Shown here in pieces: positions 35,301 to 45,400 of a stretch of 64,000 nt of DNA; within the stretch, counting starts at the first letter, position 1, and each line of letters begins with the position of its first letter. Source of the stretch: Tribonema minus (Eukaryota > Sar > Xanthophyceae > Tribonematales > Tribonemataceae); assembly GCA_017506865.1 (NCBI GenBank), contig JAFCMP010000553.1, forward strand, positions 1-64,000, read 5' to 3'. The position numbers and the translations under genes are program-made. The notes below the pieces were generated by a model, which was not told the DNA's origin, searched no databases, and saw only the letters and a list, made by a program, of their open reading frames with translations.

Positions 35301-38300
35301 CAGCACTTACGGCTGGCGCGCGTTCGGCGCCGACAAAGACTCAAAGGTAGGTATGGGTATGGTTACGTGCAATAGTGAACTTAAAACTTGAAGCAACTTA
35401 AAACTCGAAGCAAGGCTGGAGCGCGTTCGGCGGCCACAGCGACACACAGGCGCGTGTGCGTTTTTTTTTCGCATCTATTTTGCTGTGCGGTCGGTGCTAA
35501 CTTGCTGTAAATAGATACTGGTGAACTCGCAGTAAGCCGCAGCACGGCGCGGGTGTGGCGCATTTAGCGCTGCCAATGACACCCAGGCAGGGTATGTATG
35601 GGTACATGCAATGCAGTACAAAAGGTATGGGGGAACAAAAAGTGCAACATTACTGGCGCTCCTTTGGCGCCGGCAAAGACGCTCAGGGTATGTATACATT
35701 CAGAAGTGTGTACATAGATGTGGGTGTGGGTTTGTGCAGCGTACAACGGTAGGTACCCGGTGTCAACCTTAGATGGCGCAGCATGACGGGTACTTTTCGG
35801 CGGCGTCTAAGACACCCAGGAATGGATGTTGGCGTGAGCAGTGCAGTGCAGGCGTGTACGCTGTGTGAACTGACGGTGCGCTGGCCGTCGTACTGCACTC
35901 TAACCCTAACCCTGAGGCCATGGGTGGCTGCTTACAGGACAGGAGATCATCAGCACTGCTAGCGCCTGTTCGTGTTGTTTGAGGTGCAGGTTTGCACATA
36001 TTTGGAGATCGGCTTACAGTCGCAGACAGCAGTTGCCACTGCGCCGAAGTGCCATGCCACGGCTTGAAGTGCAGTATCAGGGAGAGAGGGTTTGGGTCAA
36101 GATCACACGTTGTCATGGGATACGCAGATGAAATCAGGACAGAGCTCTCAATCTGTCAGTGCTGCCTCTCGTGTAATGAGCGGCACTAGAACCATACGCC
36201 GCTTCCCGTGAAATGAGGAAAGAGATTTCATTTCCCGATATTCAAGTGTTGTTTGTTGCCTCAGGTGTGCTTTGCGGCAACGTGGCCATACATCGACTCC
36301 CTGAAAATTAGGATGGAGCTGTCATGTCGTGTGCTGCTGCAGGTGTGCTTGTACATTGTCTCCCATGAAATCAGGGAAGATCCCCAATTTGCCGATGTTC
36401 ACACTTTGTGTGCTGCCTCAGGTGTGCTTTGCTGCACCGCCGGCGGCCGGCGGCGAGGTGTTTGCCAGTCTCATTCTGGAGCCCACACTGGAGCAGCTAA
36501 CGTAAGTGCACATGATTCAGGAAGATGTAGAAGTAGAAACAACACCTATGCTGGTTTGATGGATCATTGGCGACTACCTAAAATGACATTGCCAAGCAGC
36601 ATGTGCACGTGTGTTGTACTTTTGTCGTACACCATTAAACCTGACTACTTCAAAAAAGTACTTCTATGAAGATTTGGCTCAGTTGGGTGAGAAAATGTTC
36701 TTCAAGCGAAACATTTGCAACTTTAGTGGCCACAGATGACTATTGCAGCAGGCAAGCAGCTCCTTGCCCAACGGCCACGGCTGCGCCTACTGGCATGTGG
36801 CCTGGGGTTAACATTAGCAGTGAGAGTAAGTGTTGAAGGTAGGTTTCATTCATGGTGCTCAGCACACGTGGGAAGCCATGAGCGGTGATGTCTTTAATAT
36901 GTTTGTTGTCAGATGTGCACCAGATGTGATTACTGCTACAAGTAGCTGAGAGTGCACATCAGCCATCCGGCGAGAGATGTGATCAGTGCCACAAGTTGCT
37001 GAGGAGTGCAATCAGCAGAAAAGCGTCTCAAAGCAATATCGTGTGTGTACCAGATATGCAATGCACCAACCACCACTGACGCCAGGGGACACCAGTGGCC
37101 TAATTTGCATGCCCGATCCCTGCCAAACACAGCCTCGTCCGCTTGACCTGTCACATCGGGGTCCTCGGCAACGCAGCACTCGACGGGACACGGCACGTCA
37201 CCTGCTTGATGTTGCGCATGGGCCAGCACTTCCCATTTTTCTACTGCACTACCGTGAGTGTACTACTGCTGACACCCGAAAATCTTCACGGGCAGGAGTC
37301 GGGATGACTAATTTCTATTTCTCGCCCTGCCATTTCACATTGCAGCTGTGCGCGATCGGGAAACTGTGGCGCCAGGGTCCTCGGCGAAGCAGCGCTCGAC
37401 GGGACGCGGCACGTCACCTGCTTGATGTCGCGCGTGGGCCAGCACTTCCCCTATGTGCTCACCAACGAGTATCGCTGGAAGTTCCGCTACACGGGGTGGA
37501 CGATGACGTGGCTGCGTGACCCCGTGGACCGGGTGCTGATGGCGTGGCTACGCTCAACCGCCGCGCATAAGGCGCGACAGGAGGGGGTGAGTTACAACTA
37601 TGCATCATAGACCAGACTAGGAGTATCGGACTTGTTCACTTGGTTTACTTGAAGTACAGAAAGGGTTGAGATTCATTGTTACTGGAAATGCTGATGACGT
37701 GGCTTCGTGACCCCGTGGATGGGGTGCTGATGGCGTGGCTGCGCTCAATTGCCGCACACAAGGCTCGACAAGAAGGGGTGAATGGTCAACTCACGGATAT
37801 CTTACTGCATATTTGATGCTTGATTGAGAAGGGGTGTGTCATACTGACGCAGGGTGCTGATGGCGTTGCTACGCTCAGCCACCCCGCACAATGCTCAACC
37901 TTAAGGGGTGAGCTGTGAATCTCCAGTATGTGTTTCTGTAAACCATTCTTTCTGTGGGAGGGGGTGAGGTATGTTGACACATGGTGCTGATTGCGTGGCT
38001 ACGCTCCACCGCCGCGCACAAGGCTCGCCAGGAAGGGGTGAGCTACAACTATGCATCAAAGACTAGGAGCACTGGACTTGTTGGAGTTCAAGTTTACCTG
38101 AAGCAGAAGGGGGTGAAACGTCACTGGAGGTGCTGATGGCGTGGCTACGCTCGACTGCCGTGCATAATGCTCGGCACCACGGGGTGTATTGTCATGTTCC
38201 AACATTATTCCAGAAGTAACCATTTGTCTTACTGTAGTTTTATACATCTATGAGAAGGGGTGAATTGTGTGTCGTTGGGTTTTGATGGCGTGGCTACGCT

Positions 38301-41264
38301 CAATTGCGGCGCACAACGCCTGACCAGAAAGGCTGAGCACTAAATTCAGCATGTGTTTTGTCAAAGTTACCAGAGTGGCGTTAACATGGGGGGGGGGGGC
38401 TGTACAAGGGGGGGGGGGGGGCTTAGCTGCTCCATTTTGCATTGCCAGCTAGCAGAGGGGGCGTTTACAAGGGGGAGGGGGCGTTTACTAGGGCCCGGAG
38501 GGGGTGTTTGCAAGGTGCGGCACACAAAATTTGGGAGCGATGGCGGACACCTCTCATAACGGCAATGGCGGTGCTGGCGAAGCTGCTGCAGCTAAGACAG
38601 CTCCTGTCAATCGAGCATTGTTGCCTTTGCGACCGTCTGTCGGCAAGTAGAGAAGCTGACAACGATATGAGTTCAAGTTCGGCTTGAAGTTCGGCTTAAT
38701 TCGACGTTTTTCCGGCTGTTTCTTGAGGCCCGTGCCGGCCTGCAGCCATTATGGTTGCTGGGAGGGCGTTTGCAAGGGGGGGGTGGGCGTAGTTGCCCAC
38801 TTTTGCCCTGGCAAGCACGCCCATGGGCGTTTACAAGGGGGGCGGGCGTGTACAAGGGGGGGGGCGTTTACTCGGGCATATGCGGTACATCACAAAAGCT
38901 GATAGAAGTTTGGACTGGAAGCAAACACGGAGGAGTGAGGCATGTTGATGGTGCAAGGACGCATTTTAGCGGTTACCTCTTCGCTTTTGCGGCAGCATGA
39001 CCGTACAATACAATGCTGATGAGGATCCTGATCTGCAAGTCAGAAGTGCGAGGGGTAGGTAGCCATGGCAGTCATTCAGGCATGCTCGTTTTCCTCACAA
39101 AGCGTTGATTGCGCTGTGCCGCTCTCAACCGTGTTTGTGGTGATTTGTTCGTGCATTCTTTGAGATAATGCAACTTCAAATTGGCTCTCTCTTGCAGTGT
39201 TTAGGTGGCGGCGTACCTCCGCGCTTGCGCGACGCGTGCGTCAAATGCGCACTCAGTGATGCGCCGCCGTTGACTTCAACTGTTGCTACCGTAGTACTTT
39301 TACTTGAAGTTCTTTGATGTGCCATAACAGTACACTGCTCAACTATGCAAGTTCAAGTTGTGACTCTCTTCGTTTCCCCCTCGCAGCGGGCAGCCATGCC
39401 TGCGGACGTTTGCATCGACGGCGCTCTAGACACTGTGCCGCCGCCGCCGCTGCCGCCGACGCTGGAGCAATACCTAGCGCTGCCTGGCTCGGATGAAGTC
39501 TACACCAAGTTCTACTATGGGGTGCTGTGGGACTCTTTGGGACCCTGGGGTGACCAGTGCGTGGGGCGTGCGCAGAAGAAGCACTACAGGGGCGGCGACG
39601 CGGTGAGTTGGGGGGCGCTCTAACCCTCATTGCGGGCACTGTAACCCTACAGTAGTTGCAGACAGACTAAGCCAACCTCCCAGTGGTGCCGAAGGAAAAT
39701 CTACATTATTCACAGCAAGACATTGGGACAGGATTGGCGACTGAGTGAGTTGGGGGCGCTATAAATCTAGCTGCACGCGCGCAGAAGAAGCGCTACAGGG
39801 GCGGCGATGCGGTGAGTGGGGGGCGTACTTTGTGAGCCTCAATTATTAGACAGCACTTTCTGAATTATTGGCGTTCTCTGAGAAAAAAAAAATACGACCG
39901 TTTCTGTCGGTTGGACAGCTCTAACCCTAGCGGCGGGCACTGTAACCCTAGTTGCACTGAAACCTTAATTGCAGACAGGCTAGGCCGACCCCCCAGGTGG
40001 TCCTGAATGAAATCTCACAGCATCAAAAAATGGTAGAGGGTTTATCACTGAGTAAGTAGGGGGGGGGGCGCTCTAACCCTAGCTGACTGAGTGAGTTGGG
40101 GGCGCTCTAACCCTACCTGCAGGAATCGTGCCTATAATCTCATGCGGTCCGGAATGTAACGCCACAGAAAGCAGAGGCTGTACAACGTTGGCAACTGGGT
40201 GAGTTTCGGGAGGGGGGACTGCGCAAAGTCGTTGTGAGCACTGCCACTCGATTGCCTGCGTGAGGCGCACCGTGCGGCGCGCCTTTTGTGCTTTCTGCAC
40301 AGCGCACCCCCCCTGACAAGCGGAGACAGCTGGAGGGCAGCAAGCACGGCACACGCCACAGCTGTGTGCAACTACTTTCTGCAAGCCACTCGCGTCAGCC
40401 GCCACGTCTGAATCGCAAACCTTTCCGGTCGACACAGTGCTCAAAACAGGACAAGATCGTCACTAGGGCCACGACTCAATTGGAAATCAAACCGCATGCC
40501 TTGGTCCTGAAACAATCGCAATGCATGGCTGTTGGCAGGGAGGGCTCCTTCACTCCTGCTGGAAATTCATACTTCTACATTGAAGTTCTTCAATCCATGT
40601 GCAACAGCCGCCCACTAACGCGCTGGCGCATGTGTGATATAATTTGCATTGTGGCAGGACCATGCAATCACACCAGTAGCTCCTGCTAGCGAGGGCGATG
40701 CACATGACCCCCCCCCCCCACACACGTAGCAGCAATGCACAAGCACCGGGTGCACGAAGTGACAAACGCAGCAGCAACGCAACAAGGCAACCAAAGCACC
40801 TTGCACACAGTCCTGACCAAATGGCCGTCCAGTCAGTATGTTACCAGAAACATGATGTTCACGATTATTTTTTCCAACCCCCCCCCCCCCCCCCCCCCCC
40901 CGCCATCATGCAGGCCTTCAGCTACTTCCAGGCCAACAACGCCGCGGCGACGCTCCTTGAGTTCCAGTTCGTCGGCCTCTACGAGTTCTGGGACGCATCC
41001 CTGCAACTTCTCGACCGCACACTGAGCCTCGGCACAACTTCAAACGACGACGCACCGCCGCCGCCGCAGCGACCATCTGCGGCAGACGCGCTGGCGCGCG
41101 AGCTGCCGGACGCAGCGCTGCGCGGCGAGTACGAGCGGCTGCGCCGCGACACGGGCGTGCGCGCGGCGGTGGAGGCGCACAACCCCAAGGACGTGCTGTT
41201 CTATGCACGCGCCGTCGCCGAGTTTGAGCGCCGCTGCCGCTACATGGGCGTACAGCCCGCCTGA
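23387..41264 (+). CDS. GT34-like glycosyltransferase fused to sulfotransferase-like domain
   Basis: Exons: 23387-23720, 25184-25815, 27227-27420, 29803-29926, 30750-30951, 32296-32459, 33306-33470, 34931-35128, 36422-36501, 37346-37586, 39387-39602, 40914-41264. All eleven junctions have GT-AG borders and matching phases, giving 966 residues. Residues 1-60 are a basic cytoplasmic tail plus a short hydrophobic anchor (GLTGVAAVSLGWLLF), as in type II Golgi enzymes. A Pro/Gly-rich stem (PPGG repeats) follows. About 295-605 resembles the GMA12/MNN10 (GT34) family: HGYDLIID, NKPYLIRKWLP, a DxD motif in WLDLDSM (Asp377/Asp379), and a LLIRNS segment. About 672-966 resembles carbohydrate sulfotransferases: a PAPS-loop-like PPAAGGEVF, WLRDPVDRVL (about 755), FQFVGLYEFWDASL, and a C-terminal helix. 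The loop Lys and the usual Ser after RDP..RVL are absent, so sulfotransfer is doubtful. Exon 1 is the least certain. Likely role: Golgi polysaccharide synthesis. Confidence 0.8.
25309..25545 (+). repeat. Coding CCACCTGGC repeats (PPGG stem)
   Basis: The word CCACCTGGC (Pro-Pro-Gly) recurs at least seven times at irregular 20-40 bp spacing inside exon 25184-25815. It encodes a flexible Pro/Gly/Thr stem between membrane anchor and catalytic domain. Antisense frames here are repeat shadows. Confidence 0.7.
25866..25998 (+). repeat. Donor-side echoes of fusion-gene exon 25184-25815
   Basis: Three copies of the exon end (GCCAACAAGCAGTGCTACGC plus CGAGGTGAGG) lie at about 25866-25894, 25907-25949 and 25968-25998, each with its GTGAG donor. 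Confidence 0.85.
26519..26542 (+). repeat. Interstitial telomere-like repeats
   Basis: GTTAGGGTTAGGGTCAGGGTT, about three and a half TTAGGG units with one change, inside an intron. Similar CCCTAA-type clusters occur at 35898-35912 and 47697-47727. Confidence 0.75.
26785..27171 (+). repeat. Acceptor-side echoes of exon 27227-27420
   Basis: Three copies of the exon start (CACGGCTACGACCTCATCAT) lie at about 26785-26820, 26924-26965 and 27098-27171, growing longer towards the real exon. The last copies 65 bp of exon almost perfectly before breaking off into a CACT repeat. Confidence 0.85.
26888..27215 (+). repeat. (CACT)n microsatellites between echoes
   Basis: CACT/TCAC tetranucleotide runs at about 26888-26920, 27042-27095 and 27172-27213 lie immediately before successive acceptor copies. 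They form the pyrimidine-poor spacer of each echo. Confidence 0.8.
27470..28570 (+). repeat. Eight donor-side echoes of exon 27227-27420
   Basis: Copies of GGGTGCTGTGGCTGGACCTG through GACATGAGCAGGT lie at about 27474, 27595, 27680, 27797, 27955, 28340, 28430 and 28523. The fourth carries about 108 bp of exon; the others carry 45-60 bp. Most keep AGCAGGTGAG or AGCAGGTAGG. The dispersed repeat copy 2 sits between the fifth and sixth. Confidence 0.9.
28028..28145 (+). repeat. Dispersed ~115-bp repeat, copy 2
   Basis: Matches 158-267 and 47458-47572 and begins at the same TGAAAACGAATC. It interrupts the echo array of exon 27227-27420 directly after a GGCATGTA sequence. Confidence 0.8.
29015..29720 (+). 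repeat. Acceptor-side echoes of exon 29803-29926
   Basis: About five copies of TGAGCGTTGT..CAGGCGCAT-GAGAC followed by GACCGCCTCA lie near 29025, 29155, 29308, 29446 and 29630. Each is followed by GCC/GGTCCGTAT-like sequence matching the exon's VHILVP region. The real acceptor is at 29802. Confidence 0.8.
30068..30580 (+). repeat. Donor-side echoes of exon 29803-29926
   Basis: Three copies of GCGCGTATGCGCTACTGATC through GAAGAGAGCAGGGTGCGTG lie at about 30070-30117, 30297-30345 and 30535-30580. Confidence 0.85.
31078..31330 (+). repeat. Donor-side echoes of exon 30750-30951
   Basis: Two copies of GACTGCCTCGACGTGTGCGA through CTGGTGTTTCGGTGAG lie at 31078-31142 and 31268-31330. A short acceptor-side copy (ACGATGACCAGTCGCGGCT) lies at about 30624-30650. 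Confidence 0.85.
32105..32195 (+). repeat. Acceptor-side echo of exon 32296-32459
   Basis: CACGGTCAGATCGTGCGCTC and the next 80 bp match the real exon start at 32296 with about 10-15 percent changes, ending inside the exon. The preceding CACTGGCCGCCACCCTGACAC spacer is duplicated too. Confidence 0.85.
32758..33180 (+). repeat. Acceptor-side echoes of exon 33306-33470
   Basis: Three copies of GCAGGCATTCGCGGTTCACG through GTCTGCCTCA-GGG lie at about 32765-32815, 32940-32993 and 33130-33178. GTATGTATGCCGTGC-like spacers are shared. Confidence 0.85.
33570..34190 (+). repeat. Donor-side echoes of exon 33306-33470
   Basis: Copies of GGCTCGCGGACCCCG..CGCTGACAGCGCTCGCCAATGTGAG lie at about 33577-33622, 33789-33836, 33934-33982 and, weaker, 34142-34190. 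Each is followed by the same TTAGTCACTA-TTGAAC spacer. Confidence 0.85.
34672..34735 (+). repeat. Acceptor-side echo of exon 34931-35128
   Basis: GCTGAGTGCCACTGCGCATGC and CCGCCGTGACAGCGCTCAACC match the sequence around the real acceptor at 34930, with about 25 percent divergence. Confidence 0.65.
34797..34819 (+). repeat. (GA)n microsatellite
   Basis: About ten GA units in an AT-rich intron segment. Confidence 0.8.
35185..35690 (+). repeat. Donor-side echoes of exon 34931-35128
   Basis: Copies of GCGCGTTCGGCGCCGACAA followed by GGACTCAAAGGTA lie at about 35200-35235 and 35315-35350. Weaker ones lie near 35405-35440, 35545-35595 and 35650-35690, where the sequence reads TTTGGCGCCGGCAAAGACGC. 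Confidence 0.8.
37150..37240 (+). repeat. Acceptor-side echo of exon 37346-37586
   Basis: CGGGGTCCTCGGCAACGCAGC through GGGCCAGCACTTCCC matches the real exon segment at 37370-37450 with a handful of changes. Shorter copies of the exon 36422-36501 start (GCCTCAGGTGTGCTTTGC) lie at 36260-36285 and 36340-36355. Confidence 0.85.
37690..38335 (+). repeat. Donor-side echoes of exon 37346-37586
   Basis: Five copies of GTGCTGATGGCGTGGCTACG through GGCTCG-CA-GA-GGGGTGA lie at about 37688-37780, 37855-37912, 37983-38042, 38128-38186 and 38276-38335. The first carries 90 bp of exon. Confidence 0.9.
38386..38880 (+). repeat. G-rich minisatellite, GGGCGTTTACAAGGGGGG type
   Basis: About six to eight copies of a GGGGGCGTTTACAAGG-like unit lie at 38386-38515 and 38760-38875, with runs of 5-14 G. 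Several G-runs per 50 bp make quadruplex formation likely. Confidence 0.75.
39620..40115 (+). repeat. Donor-side echoes of exon 39387-39602
   Basis: GCGCAGAAGAAGCGCTACAG followed by GGGCGGCGATGCGGTGAG lies at about 39779-39815. TGAGTTGGGGGCGCTCTAACCCTA-type intron starts recur at 39743, 40050 and 40085. Confidence 0.8.
40878..40901 (+). repeat. Poly(C)24 before final fusion-gene exon
   Basis: Twenty-four C followed by GCCATCATGCAG and the last exon at 40914; the run forms the polypyrimidine tract. Confidence 0.85.
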
Positions 41265-42480
41265 GCGCTGCTGCCGCTACTTGGGCGTTACATGGGCGTT
41301 CAGCCCGGTTGAGTGGGGGCACCGCGTCGCGGCAGCAGCTGTTGAGCGCTGCTAGAGCATGCTGCCTGCGGCATATATGTAGCGCGGGGCTGTGCTGAGG
41401 TCTGCCTTGCTGCCCAGCTTTGCACGCACCATCACCGACTTTGAGCGCTGCTGCCGCTGCTGCTGCGGCGCACGGAGCTTCCTGAAGTGTGGCACAGCAG
41501 CTGAGGCGTGCTGCAGCTGAAGGCTCCTGAGCGGCCCTGCAGCATTGAGCTGTGGGAGTTGCGTTCGCAATTGAGCGCTGCAGGCGAGCCCCCCTTAGCT
41601 GCGGCCTCACCGCACTACAGCGCTGAGCAATGTCACTTCTCTGGGGGGTGGCGCAGGCCGCAAACGGGGGGCACCAGACAAAGTGCGCCGCGCTGCGTCC
41701 TCGCTCTGTGCGCAGGCCTGCATGACACCATCAGCTTGCTGAGTGCTGCCGCCTCCACTGCTGCGCCCGCCAGCTTCTGCGGACGACCCTGCCTGGGAGG
41801 CGGTGCTGCTGCGCTGCCACATGGGGCACTTGAGCCTTAATGCAGCGGCGTGCGCAAACCGACAGCGCCGTCACGCGCTCGGCCTTCAGCCTTCATGCCG
41901 GGTGGCCGCGATGCGGCGGAGCAGCGGCACAGTTCTTCGCCGCAGAGGCAGCCCACTGGCGGCAGCGCGGCGCCACGCACGGTTGAGCGCTGTTGCCGTG
42001 GCAGTGCTCGCGGAGCACCTCCAGATGCATGGGACCGCAGGTGCAGCAGCAGCTGTGACGCATGTGCAAGTGCCGCGTTTGCGCCAGCGGCTGTGCGCAG
42101 CAGGCTGTGCGGCTCACAGGCGCCGCTGCTGTCGCGCGCACACAGGCGCCGCCGCTGCCGCGCGCACGCCGCGGCAGTGCAGAGAGACGGGATCTTACAG
42201 GGCACTAGCAGCGCCATGCGCGCACATTGATGGTGCGACGGACGCACCAGACAGCGTGTGTACTTGGTTGCGAGTTCACAGGAGCCGTTGCCCAGCTTTG
42301 ATCCTGCTGTCAGCCGCGGTGCTGCTGCTGCTACCGTTGCGGCGGTGGCGGCGGCGCGCTTTGCGGCATGCTGAGCACTGTGATCGGCTCCAGAGCGCCC
42401 TGCCGCAGCAGCAGTGACAGCAAAGAACAGCAATGCAGCAGCGGCAGCAGACTCATTATGGGGGGTGATAGCGTTGCATG
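41265..42480. other. Intergenic, convergent gene ends, exon-end echoes
   Basis: This lies between the stop codons of the fusion gene and RMI1. It begins with copies of the fusion gene's last codons (GAGCGCTGCTGCCGCTAC..GGGCGT at 41263-41312). TTGAGCGCTGCTG-like words recur until about 42000. It is GC- and CTG-rich; long open frames on both strands are compositional. Confidence 0.5.
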
Positions 42481-45400
42481 TCATTTCTTGCGGCTGCACT
42501 TGCTGGCAGCCAGGTCATGATCATCAAGCCAACCTACTGTCACAGCGGCAGCAACCGTCACGTTGTGCTCGCAGCCATCAATGTTGTGAATTCAAGTCGT
42601 GTGTGCAGGTGTGTATGGCAGCAAAGTGCCACATGTCAGGCATGTGATCAGGGATCAGTAGGATGTCCACTGCTAGCTGTAGAACGATGTGTGCGGCAGC
42701 GAAGCAGTGCTCACACAATACGTACATCCTTGCATTATGCTTCCAGGCTGCCTGCATGCATCTTCGATGGAAGATGGCATTCAGCATCGTTGAGGAAACG
42801 TGCACACAGGCAAGCGTGGGCCTTGGCTGGCGCCTTGTGTGTATATAAATACATCTTGAAGTATGCCAACAGATGGTTTCACTCTGCATCCCTCCTCTGT
42901 GCTTCACATTGCACACGTGTGCATCCATCCATTAGTACAAAAAGCGGAAATCTGAGCAAGACTCTTTATCCTGCACCAGTGAGTACCAACCCTGCATGAA
43001 AACACGGATATGTGAGCAAGACTTGAATAGCCATGTACCTGTGAATCTGTGGCGCCGGTGGCCGGCACGCCGATGGTTATGAAACCGCTGAACTGCCATA
43101 GCTGGGCCTCCACATGCTTCAGCAGCGCCTGTGCCCGGTCCATGTTGCCGCGTGCCATCTGCAGTGCACGAGGCAGTCGTGGTGAGCACTTGGCCCGCGT
43201 TTCAATGAGCACCAACAGAGGCCAAAGGTGAAGTGTGTGGTGCAGTGACTTCACCTGCGCTGTATCCCATCAGCCAGCAGACACTGGTAATGCTTCTGAG
43301 CGAGAATTAATAAAAAGCACTGCTTCATACCCCGCGATACATACATGTTCATGTGGTACATGCTGTACTTCGAAGTAGTTTTAAAAAGTAATTGTGCCAT
43401 GCATGGTCATGTGGTAAACGACATACTTTTGAAGTACTCGATGAAGTGAATGAATGACACTCCCAAAGACTTCAAATGTGCGCGCCTGCGCCGAGGCTGT
43501 ATAGCCGCTGCCGAAGAGCTGCGCGCACGCGGCACACGACAAAAGTGCAGTGCCGCAAGCATGACCGCAAACCTATTGCTGAGGTAAAGCTCCTGCCTTC
43601 GTTGATATATGCACTCCTGTTTGGCAGAGCTGTCTCTGAAGTGAACTTGCAGCGCTGTATGATATACGCATACCTGCTTGTTAAAGACATCATGCAGCAA
43701 TGATCAAGCTATGCGGCCCGCACGCTGTGGTATTGTACGTAAGGGGAAGGGGGGGGGGGGGGGGGGGGGGGCTCCTTCAGATGTTTGCGATTGAGACTCT
43801 CGAGGTGATTGAGCAACGCATTGAGTGCGCAATCCGACAAATAATACGTCGACAACCTCAATGCAGGCACCTGTTTGAAGTCCGCGGCGTTCATGCCAAA
43901 GAGCTGCGCGCACACGTCGTTGGACAGCGCCGCAGCCACACTGCCCTCTGCGCCGTGCGCGTTGCCGACCCCTTTCTCCTCCAGCATAACCGTCAGGTGA
44001 AACCGACCAGTGCGCACTTTTGCTGCCGTAAGGATGCTGCGAGCGAGAAAAATGAGAGCGAATGCATAGCGCGAGAAGCATGACACTCTGGTAATGGCGC
44101 AAGACAGCGTGCACGTGTGTCCGAGAAGCGCCGGGGGAAAGGGGGGCACGTTGCGCTTATTAATAGGCTTGAAGTGTGCAGTGCGCCGCAAGGGGAGGCT
44201 GCTGTCAAGCGTGGTGTTATTTGCCGATGTTCAACTACTACTTGAACTTGCATTAAATTGGTAATGATGATACTTTTTGCACTACTGAATTGAGGCGGCT
44301 GAAGAACCGGCCCACCCATCACAGAGTCATGATGGCTTTGAGCTTTGACGCAAGTTGCGATTGATTTCAGACTTGCGCGCTGGCATCATGGCATGCGCTC
44401 AATAAAAGGCGACAAGGAAACACCAGTTGTAGGATTTTAAACATTGACCGCATACTTTGAAGTGACAGATGCACACAGTGGCGCAGGTATATATGAACTT
44501 CAAACATAGGATATGATGCCAGTATCAAGTTTTACTGCGAGCCCTGATGGGGATATCCCGACCCTGGACCGAATGTCCATTGCAGTGCGGAACATTACCA
44601 GTGAGCTCGCACATGATGCCACTACAGATACTACAGACACAATAATGTCGCGGAGGACAAGTGCAGCCCTGCTGCTCGCCAGACCGAGGCAACTAATCAC
44701 AAAACGAGCTTGTGCAAGAGTGCACCCTGCTCCTTGCCTGACCCAGGCAACATGTCACAAAAGGACCTGTGCAAAGTGCATCAAGCGAGGGCACTCACTC
44801 GACGACGCCGGCGTGAACCAGCTGCGTGCTCCCAGGAAAATTCCTCAGCTCCGCAACAGCCATGACGTGCTGCCGCTGCCATGCCCCCGCTGCCGCCGCC
44901 GCCGCCACCCCCGCCGCCGCCGCCGCCGCTGCTGCTGCCACCGCGACTGCGGCCGCGGCCGCTTCTGCCCGCCCCTGGGGCTGAAGTTGGAGCTAGGGTT
45001 GAAGTTGGAGCTAGGGTTGAAGTTGGACCCCCCCCAACCCTCCTCGTCCCCCCTCAGGTCCAGCACCTCCGTCGCCGCCGCCACCGCTGCTGCCGCAGTG
45101 GGGGCAACGGCGGGCGCGAATGCTGCGCGCGCGGTGGAGAATGATGCCTGCGGCGGCGGCACCTGGCGGCGCGGCGCTGCTGCTGCTGCCGGCAGCGGGG
45201 GGCGCTGCGCCGGGGTCCGATGAAACGGCAGATATGTGCACACGTGGCGCGCTCAGTAAATGGCGCAAATGCTTCGTAAAATTGATGATTGTGGTCAGGC
45301 AGGAATCGATTGTGTATTGTGCATACGCTGTGCCTGACTGAAGCAGGCAGTGGATGTGCAGAGAGTTGGGGCGCACTGCACATGTCAACATCTGACATGA

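Noticed and set aside
1690-41312. Echo copies as genuine alternative exons
   Set aside because: Donor echoes lack acceptors and acceptor echoes lack donors. Most have frame breaks or loss of codons; only the uricase copy at 4010 stays in frame.
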